64,000 bases of DNA from NCBI GenBank assembly GCA_934661755.1, contig CAKUJM010000003.1, forward strand, positions 27,750-91,749, written 5' to 3'. Origin of the DNA: an uncultured Lentisphaeria bacterium. GTDB lineage: Bacteria > Verrucomicrobiota > Lentisphaeria > Oligosphaerales > Oligosphaeraceae. This document shows positions 24,545 through 33,073 of this stretch, in pieces (the stretch's first letter is position 1; the number at the start of each line of letters is the position of its first letter). Made by a program: the position numbers and the translations under genes. Below the pieces are notes generated by a model. That model had not been told where the DNA came from and did not search any database. It saw only the letters and a program-made list of their open reading frames with translations.

Positions 24545-26395
24545 ATGCCTTCCCCATCCGATAAAGAATACGCGCTGCCGGAGGCGTCACTGCTGCGGCA
24601 AAAGCCCGATGACCGCCAGAAGTGCCCCGCCCCGGAGGAACTGGAATCCGATCGACGGATGCTTTCGGAGCTTTTCGGGCATTCGTCAATCAGCGCCTCG
24701 GTCACCGGCCATACTGCGGGGTTGCAGGCGACATGCCATGAAGTCAAGCTCGGCCCCGGCATCTTGCTGGAGGATTTTGCGCAGTTCGCGCCGATGATGG
24801 ACAACGCCATGCCGCACTCCCGCGGGCGGGTGCGGCTGCTGCTGCCGATCCCCGGCAAGGACCGGGTGGGCATCGAGATTCCGCGGGAAAAGCGCGGCGC
24901 CATCGCCAGCGGCGCGCTGTTTGCCTCCGATGCCTGGCGTGACTGCCAGGACGCCATGCCGCTGATGCTGGGATGCGACCTGGCTGGCCAGGCCGTCATC
25001 GCCGACCTGACGGCGGGGCACAACCTGCTTCTGGCGGGAGATTCCGGCTGCGGGCAAAGCGAATGCCTCAATCAGCTGGTGTCGTCGCTGCTGTTGCGGC
25101 AGCGGCCTTCGCAACTGCGGCTGGTCATCGCCTCCGATCCCGCCAGCCCCGTCCAGTCGCCATTCGCCAATGCCCCGCACCTGCTTGCCCCGGTGCTGCT
25201 CAACGACGTGGCCGCGGCCGTGGCCTTGAGGTGGTGCCGCGGCGAGGTGCGGCGCCGGCAACAGCTCATTGCCCAGAGTGCATGCCGGACGATGCGCGAA
25301 TACAATGCCGCCCATCCGGAATCGCCGATGCCCCAGCTGGTGGTGGTGATCAGCGAGCTGTCATCGCTTTTGCGCAGCAGATTCCGTCCGGAGATCCTGG
25401 AGTTGTTCGGCGGCTTCATCACCTCCGGCAATATCGGCCTCAATTTCATCGCCGCCACCCAGCACCCCAGCGAAGAGGTCCTCACCGACGAGATTCTGGC
25501 GGCATTCCCGATGCGGCTGGCATTCCATTGCGAGCCGCTGCTTTCCGAACAGCTCGTCGGCAACAATGACGCCGCGGCATTGCTGGGCGAAGGCGACATG
25601 CTTTTCCGCAATGACAATGCGGTCATCCGGCTTCAGTGCGGGCAGATCCGGGATGACGAATGCCGAAAGCTATGCGCCTCCTGCCACCGCCAATGCGATC
25701 CCGAACCATCCGCCGACCTCATCGATCTGCTCAGGACGGCCAAAGAAGCCAGTTTCACCAAGATGCCTCCCCAGAAAAAATCCCCGCTCCAAACTCCATT
25801 GCTGCCATTTGCCGATGACGACTCCGCCGCCGTCCCCCCCGCCGTCAATGACGATGCGGCCGACGGCGGCAACGCCGCGGACAACGCCGGAGCCACCGGC
25901 ACCGCCATGGAGGATACCGCCAATCACGCATTGGCCTTCATCATGAAGACTGGAAAGGCCACCCGTCAGGCATTGCAGGACGGCTTTGGCGTCACTGCCG
26001 AACGCGCCCGCAATCTCCTGGACGAAATGTACTCGCACGGATACCTCCGCCCCCGGCAGGACAATCCGGATGAGTATGACCTGGTGCCGGAGAACATCCC
26101 CGCCGAATTGCAGCCGGATTTCCAGGCCACCCGCAAGACCATCGAACAGCTCCATGAGGAACTGGCCGCGAAGATCGCCGCCGGCGATCCGGGGTCGCGG
26201 ACCGTGGCCGAATACAACCGGGGCATCCATGCCATCGGCAAGAAAATCGTCGAGGAGGCCGCCGAGGTCTGGATGTCCGCCGAATACGAGTCGCCCCAGC
26301 GGACTTCCGAGGAGATCAGCCAGCTGATCTACCACCTGCTGGTGCTGATGATCCGCCGCGGCATCAGCCTCGACGACCTCTATGGACAACTTTAG
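24545..26395 (+). CDS. Catalytically degenerate FtsK-like protein fused to HisE (phosphoribosyl-ATP pyrophosphatase)
   Basis: A 616-residue fusion. Residues about 60-400 are paralogous to the FtsK motor just upstream: MPLMLGCDLAGQAVIADL parallels its counterpart, and NAPHLLAPVLLNDV parallels HLPHLLTPVINDV. There are no N-terminal membrane helices. The Walker A lysine is lost (GDSGCGQSE; Gln 171) and the Walker B DE is SE (VVVISELS; Ser 270), so ATP hydrolysis is unlikely. Residues about 458-525 form an FtsK gamma-like winged helix (MKTGKATRQALQDGFGVTAE). Residues 530-616 are a complete HisE of the actinobacterial type: GIHAIGKKIVEEAAEVWMSA and SEEISQLIYHLLVLMIRRG. HisE hydrolyses phosphoribosyl-ATP to phosphoribosyl-AMP, the second step of histidine synthesis. 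hisG, the first step, follows 30 bp downstream. No good independent start exists between the gamma and HisE parts. The start at 24545 is the first ATG; a TTG at 24536 is also possible. Confidence 0.85.
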   Translation: MPSPSDKEYALPEASLLRQKPDDRQKCPAPEELESDRRMLSELFGHSSISASVTGHTAGLQATCHEVKLGPGILLEDFAQFAPMMDNAMPHSRGRVRLLLPIPGKDRVGIEIPREKRGAIASGALFASDAWRDCQDAMPLMLGCDLAGQAVIADLTAGHNLLLAGDSGCGQSECLNQLVSSLLLRQRPSQLRLVIASDPASPVQSPFANAPHLLAPVLLNDVAAAVALRWCRGEVRRRQQLIAQSACRTMREYNAAHPESPMPQLVVVISELSSLLRSRFRPEILELFGGFITSGNIGLNFIAATQHPSEEVLTDEILAAFPMRLAFHCEPLLSEQLVGNNDAAALLGEGDMLFRNDNAVIRLQCGQIRDDECRKLCASCHRQCDPEPSADLIDLLRTAKEASFTKMPPQKKSPLQTPLLPFADDDSAAVPPAVNDDAADGGNAADNAGATGTAMEDTANHALAFIMKTGKATRQALQDGFGVTAERARNLLDEMYSHGYLRPRQDNPDEYDLVPENIPAELQPDFQATRKTIEQLHEELAAKIAAGDPGSRTVAEYNRGIHAIGKKIVEEAAEVWMSAEYESPQRTSEEISQLIYHLLVLMIRRGISLDDLYGQL

Positions 26396-26425
26396 GCCTT
26401 CCATCACCGAGGAAAATACAATTCC

Positions 26426-27274
26426 ATGATCCGCATCGCATTGCCCAACAAGGGGGCGCTCTCCGAAGAGGCCTCCGCACTTGTCAAGGAAGCCGGCTAC
26501 CGCGCCCGCAGGCTGGCCAAGGAGCTCTCCGTACTGGACTGCGCCAACGACGTCGAATTCATCTTCCTGCGTCCGCGTGACATCCCGGTCTATGTCGCCG
26601 GCGGCCTGGTCGATCTGGGCATCACCGGCCGCGATTTGCTGGCCGACTCCGGCGCCAAGGCCATGGAGGTGCTCCCGCTGGGCTTTGGCAAATCGCGCTT
26701 CCTCTATGCCGTGCCCGCCGACAGCGCCCTGACAGTCGAGAAGCTCGACGGACGGCGCATCGCCACCAGCTACCCCAACATCGTCAAGGCGGATCTGGAC
26801 CGGCGCGGCTTCCACTGCACCATCACCCGCCTGGATGGCGCAGTGGAGATCTCCATCCGGCTGGGGGTGGCCGACGCGATTGCGGATGTGGTGGAAAGCG
26901 GAACCACCATGAAGCAGGAGGGTCTTAAGCCAATCGGCGAACCGGTGATGTGCTCCGAGGCGATCGTCGTGGCCCGTGACGCCGGTTGCGAGGAAGTCTC
27001 GCAGATCCACACCTTCCTGCGCCGCGTCAAGGGCATCCTCACCGCCCGCAGCTATGAGATCATCGAATACGACATCCCGTCCAAGCTGCTCGACGCGGCC
27101 TGCGCCATCACTCCGGGACTGGAGTCGCCGACCATCAGCCCGCTTTCAAAAAATGGCTGGGTCGCCGTCAAGGCCATGGTCGCCCGCAGCCTGGTGAATG
27201 ACGCCATCGACCGCCTGGAGGAGCTGGGGGCCACCGGCATCATGGTGACTGACATCCGCACTTGCCGCATGTAG
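26426..27274 (+). CDS. hisG: ATP phosphoribosyltransferase HisG (long form)
   Basis: HisG condenses ATP and PRPP in the first, feedback-regulated step of histidine synthesis. The 282-residue protein starts MIRIALPNKGALSEEA and contains EFIFLRPRDIPVYV, DLGITGRDLL, the PRPP-binding DGAVEISIRLGVADAIADVV and a C-terminal ACT-like regulatory domain (ITPGLESPTISPL ... TDIRTCRM). This is the long, self-sufficient form that binds histidine, not the HisZ-dependent short form. Its wording resembles actinobacterial HisG, as does the HisE part of the upstream gene, where hisE-hisG neighbourhood is also common. Joint lateral acquisition is an inference. Its 3' end is duplicated downstream. Confidence 0.97.
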   Translation: MIRIALPNKGALSEEASALVKEAGYRARRLAKELSVLDCANDVEFIFLRPRDIPVYVAGGLVDLGITGRDLLADSGAKAMEVLPLGFGKSRFLYAVPADSALTVEKLDGRRIATSYPNIVKADLDRRGFHCTITRLDGAVEISIRLGVADAIADVVESGTTMKQEGLKPIGEPVMCSEAIVVARDAGCEEVSQIHTFLRRVKGILTARSYEIIEYDIPSKLLDAACAITPGLESPTISPLSKNGWVAVKAMVARSLVNDAIDRLEELGATGIMVTDIRTCRM

Positions 27275-27349
27275 GCGGCGCAAGGGGGGTAGCAAGGCCG
27301 TCTCGGCCTTGGGGTGACTGACATCCGCACTTGCCGCATGTAGGCGGCG
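27244..27349 (+). repeat. 37-bp direct duplication of the hisG 3' end with hairpin between
   Basis: The last codons and stop of hisG plus ggcggcg (27244-27280, starting ggtgactgacatccgcactt) are repeated exactly at 27313-27349, a 69-bp period. Between the copies lies an 8-bp perfect hairpin, caaggccg/cggccttg (27293-27311, loop tct). The hairpin may terminate the his transcript. The duplication could reflect slippage or integration at the gene end. Confidence 0.8.
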
Positions 27350-27386
27350 GGGCAAAAAATGCAAAACTGCACAGGAAAAGTGTCTT

Positions 27387-28661
27387 ATGAATGAATTTTG
27401 GAATGAGCGTTGCGAGACCATGTCCCGTGACGAGCTCACCGCGCTCCAGAATGAGCGCCTTTGCCGCCAGGTGCGCCGGGTCTACGAGTGCAGCCCCTAT
27501 TTCCGGCAGAAATTCGACCGTGCCGGCGTCGCCCCCGGTGACATCCGCGGCATTGATGACCTGCATTTGCTGCCCTTCATGAGCAAGGAGGATTTCCGGC
27601 TGAACTATCCGCTGGGGATGTGCTGCGTCCCCCGCGAGCAGTTGCGCGAATTCCACATGTCCAGCGGCTCCACCGGCACTCCGGTGGTCATGGCCTATAC
27701 CAGCAACGACCTGCTGCAATGGGCGGAGTGCATGGCGCGCTGCTATCGGATGGCGGGAATGGCCCCCGGCGACGGCATCCAGATCACCCCGACCTTCGGG
27801 CTCTTCAACGGCGGCTTCGGCTTCTACCATGGCGCGCGGCTGGCGAACCTCTTCATTTCGCCGGCCTCCAGCGGCAACACCCGCCGCCAGATCCAGCTGC
27901 TGCGCGATTTCCACATCAAGGGCATCGGCTGCGTGGTGTCGTACATGGCCAGGATCATGGAAGTGGCCGATGAACTCAATCTCGATTTTCCGGATCTCAA
28001 GGTCGGCATCTTCGGCGCCGAGACCTTCTCGGATGAAATGCGGCGCAAGATCGAAGAGCGGACCGGCATCAAGACCTACGACATCTACGGCATGACCGAG
28101 ACTGGCGGCGTCGGCACCACCGGCATGGACTGCGCGGCGCACGCCGGAATCCACGTCTGGGAAGACCAGTACCTCACCGAGATCGTCGATCCGGAAACCG
28201 GCCGCAATGTCCCGGACGGCACCAGCGGCGATGTGGTCATCACCTCCCTCACCCGCGAGGCCATCCCCGTAATCCGCTTCCGCACCGGCGACATCTCCAG
28301 GATCGTCTCCCGCGAAAAATGCGCCTGCGGCCGGACCAGCCTGCGCCTGGAGCGCATCAGCGGCCGCCTCGACGACATGATGATCATCAAGGGCGTCAAT
28401 TTCTTCCCCAGGCAGGTGGAGCAGGCGCTGCTCGAAATCCCCGGCGTGCTGCCCGAATACCAGATCATCCTGGAGACCCGGCACGGACTGCAGGATGTCC
28501 GGGTGAATGTCGAGGCCGAGCCGGGAGTCACCGGATACATGATCGAGAAGCACTTGAAGGAACGACTGGGGTTCTCTCCCAAGGGCGACGTGTTCGCACC
28601 CGGCGCCCTACCCCGCAGCGAAGGCAAGGCCAAGCGCGTGGTCCGCGTAAATCTGGACTAG
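27387..28661 (+). CDS. Phenylacetate-CoA ligase family protein (PaaK-like)
   Basis: A 424-residue AMP-forming CoA ligase. It has the adenylate P-loop MSSGSTGTPVVMAYT, the YDIYGMTETGG motif, the FRTGDIS hinge region, a Cys pair (CACGRTS) and a C-terminal domain with IIKGVNFFPRQVE. It belongs to the short PaaK group that activates phenylacetate or related aryl and indole acids. No phenylacetate catabolic genes are nearby, and many anaerobic gut and sediment bacteria carry such ligases as singletons, so the substrate is uncertain. An AGGAAAAG precedes the ATG. It is separated from hisG by the duplicated gene end. Confidence 0.85.
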   Translation: MNEFWNERCETMSRDELTALQNERLCRQVRRVYECSPYFRQKFDRAGVAPGDIRGIDDLHLLPFMSKEDFRLNYPLGMCCVPREQLREFHMSSGSTGTPVVMAYTSNDLLQWAECMARCYRMAGMAPGDGIQITPTFGLFNGGFGFYHGARLANLFISPASSGNTRRQIQLLRDFHIKGIGCVVSYMARIMEVADELNLDFPDLKVGIFGAETFSDEMRRKIEERTGIKTYDIYGMTETGGVGTTGMDCAAHAGIHVWEDQYLTEIVDPETGRNVPDGTSGDVVITSLTREAIPVIRFRTGDISRIVSREKCACGRTSLRLERISGRLDDMMIIKGVNFFPRQVEQALLEIPGVLPEYQIILETRHGLQDVRVNVEAEPGVTGYMIEKHLKERLGFSPKGDVFAPGALPRSEGKAKRVVRVNLD

Positions 28662-28708
28662 CCCGGAGACGCGCCAGCCATCCATAAATCAATCGACTAT
28701 AGACCGCC

Positions 28709-30448
28709 ATGTCCGACCAGCAAGATCCCAAAGACATCGCCGCCGATGCCGGCAAGGAAGCCGTCGATGGCAAGAATCCCGCCGCCACTCCGGAGGACAA
28801 ACCGGAAGACCAGCAGCACCGCCAGGAGGCCGACACCGGGAATCCCCCGCCGCCGTCATTCAATGGCCGTGACTTCATCTCGTCATTGCAGGAGGTCATG
28901 GACAAGCTGGGCTTTGAGAAAATCGGCAGCGTCGGCTTCAATGCCGATGCCGATGCCGCAGACGCGCGTCGCCGCCGCAATGCCGCCGCTTCGGGCGGCG
29001 GGGGCGGCGGCCAGGCCGGGAATGACGACGAGGCGCTGAAGGCGATCAAGTCCTTCTCCTACCGCCCGCGTGAAATCCGCGACTACCTTGACCGTTATGT
29101 CATCAGCCAGGATGAGGCCAAGAAGGTATTGGCCACCGCGGTGTGCGACCACTACAACCATGTCCGGCGCTGCCTTGACAACCCGGAGCTGTCCCGCCGG
29201 GATTTCGCCAAGGCCAATGTGCTCATGATCGGCCCGACCGGCGTAGGCAAGACCTACCTGATGCGCTGCATTGCCCGGCTCATCGGCGTGCCCTTCGTCA
29301 AGGCCGATGCCACCAAGTTCTCCGAGACCGGGTATGTCGGCTATGACGTCGAGGACATCATCCGCGACCTGGCCAAGGCCGCCGGCGGCAATGTCGCCCT
29401 GGCGCAATACGGCATCGTCTACATCGACGAAATCGACAAGATCGCCTCGAAGACCACCGACGGCCAGAAGGACGTCTCCGGCCGCGGGGTCCAGACCAAC
29501 CTGCTCAAGTTGCTGGAGGAGACCGACGTGCGGCTGCTGGCGCAGAACGACATGCTTGGCCAGATGCAGGCAATGATGGCGATGCAGCAGCATGGCACGC
29601 CGCCGCCCACCACCATCAGCACCCGCTACATCCTTTTCATCGTCTCCGGCGCATTTGTGCATCTGGACGACATCATCCGCCGCCGGATGGGCAATTCGGC
29701 GATCGGCTTCAATGCCGACCGCGAGGCCGTTGAGCGCGCCAACGGCGACGAAGCGGCGATGTTCAAGTACGCCACCACCGGCGATCTGGTGAAATTCGGC
29801 TTCGAGCCGGAGTTCATCGGCCGACTGCCGGTGCGGGTCAGCCTGGATGCCCTCGGCGTGGGGGATCTGGAGCAGATTCTCACCACCGCGGAGAATGGCA
29901 TCTGGGATCAATACCGCGAGGTGATGGCCGGCTACGGCATCGAGCTGACTGCGGATCCGGCGGCGCTGCGGCGCCTGGCCGAACTGGCGGAGTCGGAAAA
30001 GACCGGCGCCCGCGGACTGCTCACGGTGCTGGAACGGCTCTTCCGCGATTTCAAATTCGAGCTGCCAGGAACCGGGGTGACGTCATTGCATCTCACCGAG
30101 GATGCCGTGCTGCACCCCGAACAGGCGCTGCAGCGGCTGCTGCTGGCCAACCGCCAGGCTGCCGCCCAATTGGCCGGCAGCGAAGTGGCGGCCTTCGCCG
30201 ACCGCTATTTCCAGCAGACCGGCTTCCGGCTCGACTTCGATCCGGGCGCCACCGCCAAGCTCATTGAGCTGGCCAATGCCGCCGGAAAGACCATCCGCGG
30301 ATTCTGCGAAAGCCACTTCAAGGACTTTGAATACGGCCTCAAGCTGCTGGCGCGCAACACCGGCAAGACCCAGTACGCCCTCGGCGAGGAAGACGTGGCC
30401 GATCCGCAGGCCACCATCGCCGCCTGGATCAAGGCAAGCTACAACTAG
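28709..30448 (+). CDS. Divergent ClpX-like AAA+ unfoldase with duplicated C-terminal small domain
   Basis: A 579-residue protein. The AAA+ core is clearly ClpX: DYLDRYVISQDEAKKVLATA, Walker A GPTGVGKT, pore loop GYVGYDVED, Walker B VYIDEIDKIA and the ClpP-docking IGF loop (NSAIGFNAD). Differences are notable. The N-terminal zinc-binding domain is absent, replaced by about 110 acidic, Gln/Gly-rich residues. The RKH-loop region is replaced by a Met/Gln-rich insert (MLGQMQAMMAMQQHG). After the normal small domain (about 405-475) there is a second, similar one (about 497-570): DPAALRRLAELAES parallels DPGATAKLIELANA, and LERLFRDFKFEL parallels CESHFKDFEYGL. clpP is not in the window. It probably still feeds ClpP, with altered substrate or adaptor choice (inference). 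It stands next to pheT, not clpP or lon. Confidence 0.88.
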   Translation: MSDQQDPKDIAADAGKEAVDGKNPAATPEDKPEDQQHRQEADTGNPPPPSFNGRDFISSLQEVMDKLGFEKIGSVGFNADADAADARRRRNAAASGGGGGGQAGNDDEALKAIKSFSYRPREIRDYLDRYVISQDEAKKVLATAVCDHYNHVRRCLDNPELSRRDFAKANVLMIGPTGVGKTYLMRCIARLIGVPFVKADATKFSETGYVGYDVEDIIRDLAKAAGGNVALAQYGIVYIDEIDKIASKTTDGQKDVSGRGVQTNLLKLLEETDVRLLAQNDMLGQMQAMMAMQQHGTPPPTTISTRYILFIVSGAFVHLDDIIRRRMGNSAIGFNADREAVERANGDEAAMFKYATTGDLVKFGFEPEFIGRLPVRVSLDALGVGDLEQILTTAENGIWDQYREVMAGYGIELTADPAALRRLAELAESEKTGARGLLTVLERLFRDFKFELPGTGVTSLHLTEDAVLHPEQALQRLLLANRQAAAQLAGSEVAAFADRYFQQTGFRLDFDPGATAKLIELANAAGKTIRGFCESHFKDFEYGLKLLARNTGKTQYALGEEDVADPQATIAAWIKASYN

Positions 30449-30454
30449 CGGAGC

Positions 30455-30484
30455 GTGGTGCAATTCCGCTTGGAGTTGCGCCAC
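30455..30484 (+). terminator. Hairpin after the ClpX-like gene
   Basis: gtggtgcaa and ttgcgccac can pair over 9 bp (one G-U) just after the clpX-like stop codon. No T-run follows, so termination strength is uncertain. Confidence 0.4.
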
Positions 30485-30574
30485 CCCACGCCAGGCGGAA
30501 CGCTACGGCGATATTATAGTACCGCGCATTACTTGGATCCTGATGCGCCGTCCAGACGGAAATGCGCGGCGGCG

Positions 30575-30591
30575 GGGCGCTGTCAGCGCCC
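30575..30591 (+). promoter_or_regulatory. Hairpin with A/T-run in the pheT leader
   Basis: A perfect stem gggcgct/agcgccc with a 3-base loop is followed by gcgatccaaaaacgttttttt about 38 bases before the pheT start. This looks like an intrinsic terminator, so it may be an attenuator for pheT or the end of an upstream transcript. No Phe-rich leader peptide was identified. Confidence 0.45.
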
Positions 30592-30628
30592 GCGATCCAA
30601 AAACGTTTTTTTGCGGCTTTAGCATAAA

Positions 30629-33031
30629 ATGAAAACTTCACTCAACTGGCTCAAGGACTATACGGACATCCCATGGAGCGCCCAGGAACTGGCGGCACGG
30701 CTGACCAATGTCGGGCTGGAACCGGAGGGGATTGAAACCACCGGGACCGTCCCGGAGGGGGTCGTGGTCGCCCGGATCCTCTCCAGGGTCCCGCATCCAA
30801 ATTCCGACCACATGAGCATCTGCATGGTGGATCCGGGCAGCGGCGAGCCGTTGCAGATCGTCTGCGGCGCCCCCAATTGCGATGCCGGATGCCGGGTGCC
30901 GCTGGCGCCGATCGGAACCGACTTCGGCGGCGGATTCGTCATCAAGAAGTCGAAGCTGCGGGGCGTTGATTCCTGTGGAATGATGTGCTCCGCCAAGGAG
31001 CTGGGGCTCTCCGAGGAGCATTCTGGACTGCTGATCCTCCCGCCCGACACCCCGCTGGGAAAGAGCGTCCGCGAGCTCTTCCAGTGCGACACGGTGATCG
31101 ACTGGGAAGTGACGCCTAACCGTCCGGACTGGCTGTCCCATGTCGGCATCGCCCGCGAAATCTGCGCGCTGACCGGCAACGCCCTCCGTCTGCCGGAAAA
31201 CCACATCCGGATCCGCCCCGGCAGCAACGCCGCCGACCATGCCGCCATCCGCATCGATGCGCCGGAGTTCTGCCCGCGATACATCGGACGGGTCTTCGGC
31301 AATATCAAGGTCGGGCCCTCGCCCGAATGGATGCGCCGCCGCTTGGAGGCGGTCGGATTGCGCTCCATCAACAACGTGGTCGACATCACCAACTACATCA
31401 TGCTGGAGTTCGGGCAGCCGCTGCATGCGTTTGACCTCAATCACCTTGACGGCCATCAGATCATCGTGCGCCGCGCCAATGACGGCGAGGAGATCACCAC
31501 CTTGGACGGCACCAAACTCAAGCTCACCCATGACAATCTGCTGATCGCCGACCGGTGCAAGGCGGTCGCGCTGGCCGGAATCATGGGCGGCGAGAATTCG
31601 ATGATCACCGACGCCACCACCACGGTGCTGCTGGAGGCCGCCGCCTTCGACCGCACCAACATCCGGTTGTCCAGCCGGGCGCTCAACAAGGCGACCGACG
31701 CCAGCTATGCCTATGAACGCGGGGTCTCGCCGGAAACCGCCGCCCTGGCCAGCGCCCGCGCTGCGTCATTGCTGTGCGAATTGTGCGGCGCCGAGCAGCT
31801 GGGCGAGGCCATCGACTGCTACCCGCGCCCCTGGCGGAGCCAGATCATCACCTGCAGCGCATCGCGGATAAACGCGCTGCTGGGGCTTTCGCTGCCGCCC
31901 AGCCAGATCGCCGGCAGCATCGCCCGGCGCGGCATTGAGATCAAGTCGGTGGACGGCGATGCCATCACCGTGTCCACCCCGTGGTGGCGCTTCGACCTCC
32001 ATGACGGCGTCGATCTGGTTGAGGAAGTCGCCCAGATGATCGGCCTGGACGCCATCCCGGAGAATCCGCCGTCGGCGGTCCTGGGAGGTTCCATCCACGA
32101 CGACAAGTATTTCGGCATCCAGCAGATGCGGGCGCGTCTCTGCGCCCTTGGCCTGGACGAGATCATGAATTACACGCTATGGTCTTCCGCACAGTGCCTG
32201 GCGGGGACCAATCTGGCCGAGAGCGACCTGGTGACGGTCTCGAACCCGATTTCCGCGGATGCGGCATTCCTGCGGCCGACCATGCTTCCCGGCCTGCTCC
32301 AGGTGGTCGAGCACAATGTCTGCCATAGCCAGCACGACCTGTCGCTCTTTGAGATCGGCCGGGTATTCCAGATGGCCGACGGCAAGCCGTCGGAACACCT
32401 GCAGGCCGGAATCGCCATGACCGGACGCGTCCATCCCGAGCTCTTCGGCAAGGTTCGCGAGGAGGCGGTGGACTTCTACGGCCTCAAGGGAGTCGTCGAA
32501 GGGCTGCTCGACAGCTGCGGCCTGGCGGGATTCTACCGTTGCGAGCCTTGCGACCACCCCGCCTTCCGGAAGGGCGTCTGCGCCAAGATGGTTTCCCGCA
32601 ACCACAAGGATCTGGTGTGGCTCGGCCAGATCGCCCCCGCGCTGCTGCGCAATGCCCGGATGCGGTCGCCGCTTTTCGTCGCCCTGGCCGACCTGGAGGC
32701 CGTCGCCGCCGCCCCGCGCCCCGCCAGGAAGTTCACCGGACTGCCGCAATTCCCCGAAGTCGAACGCGACATATCCTTCATTGCGCCGCTGGCCTTGACC
32801 AACCAGCAGGTCATCGATGCGGTAAATTCGTTGAAGATCCCCGGAATCGTCAATGTCCGCCTCTTTGACCAGTTCGCCGATCCCCGGATTCTCGGCGAGG
32901 ACAAGCGCTCGCTGGCTTACACCATCACCTACCGCGATCCCGCCCGGACCCTGACTGACGACGAAGTCAACCGTGCCCAGGAGGGGCTGCGGGCCGGGCT
33001 GGTGAAGAAGCTCGGAGTCGAATTGCGGTAG
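30629..33031 (+). CDS. pheT: Phenylalanyl-tRNA synthetase beta subunit
   Basis: PheT forms the alpha2-beta2 enzyme that charges tRNA-Phe; the beta chain carries the editing site. The 800-residue protein has the usual order. It begins MKTSLNWLKDYTDIPWS, then a tRNA-binding domain (VVARILSRVPHPNSDHMSIC). Next come the B3/B4 editing domain (EFGQPLHAFDLNHL, EAAAFDRTNIRLSSR), B5 and the catalytic-like core (LRPTMLPGLLQVVEHN). It ends in the anticodon-binding FDX-ACB domain (FPEVERDISFI, YRDPARTLTDDEVN). Length and domains are complete. pheS is not adjacent, so the two subunits are encoded apart in this genome. A terminator-like hairpin sits in its leader. Confidence 0.97.
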   Translation: MKTSLNWLKDYTDIPWSAQELAARLTNVGLEPEGIETTGTVPEGVVVARILSRVPHPNSDHMSICMVDPGSGEPLQIVCGAPNCDAGCRVPLAPIGTDFGGGFVIKKSKLRGVDSCGMMCSAKELGLSEEHSGLLILPPDTPLGKSVRELFQCDTVIDWEVTPNRPDWLSHVGIAREICALTGNALRLPENHIRIRPGSNAADHAAIRIDAPEFCPRYIGRVFGNIKVGPSPEWMRRRLEAVGLRSINNVVDITNYIMLEFGQPLHAFDLNHLDGHQIIVRRANDGEEITTLDGTKLKLTHDNLLIADRCKAVALAGIMGGENSMITDATTTVLLEAAAFDRTNIRLSSRALNKATDASYAYERGVSPETAALASARAASLLCELCGAEQLGEAIDCYPRPWRSQIITCSASRINALLGLSLPPSQIAGSIARRGIEIKSVDGDAITVSTPWWRFDLHDGVDLVEEVAQMIGLDAIPENPPSAVLGGSIHDDKYFGIQQMRARLCALGLDEIMNYTLWSSAQCLAGTNLAESDLVTVSNPISADAAFLRPTMLPGLLQVVEHNVCHSQHDLSLFEIGRVFQMADGKPSEHLQAGIAMTGRVHPELFGKVREEAVDFYGLKGVVEGLLDSCGLAGFYRCEPCDHPAFRKGVCAKMVSRNHKDLVWLGQIAPALLRNARMRSPLFVALADLEAVAAAPRPARKFTGLPQFPEVERDISFIAPLALTNQQVIDAVNSLKIPGIVNVRLFDQFADPRILGEDKRSLAYTITYRDPARTLTDDEVNRAQEGLRAGLVKKLGVELR

Positions 33032-33073
33032 CGCCGCCCGCCGGAGACCGCCTTTCCCTCCAATGACCCGACT

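Noticed and set aside
26082..26395. HisE as a separate gene starting at an internal GTG (VPENIP)
   Set aside because: There is no convincing ribosome site, and the GTG lies at the end of the FtsK gamma-like domain with continuous coding; kept as part of the fusion, though internal initiation cannot be excluded.
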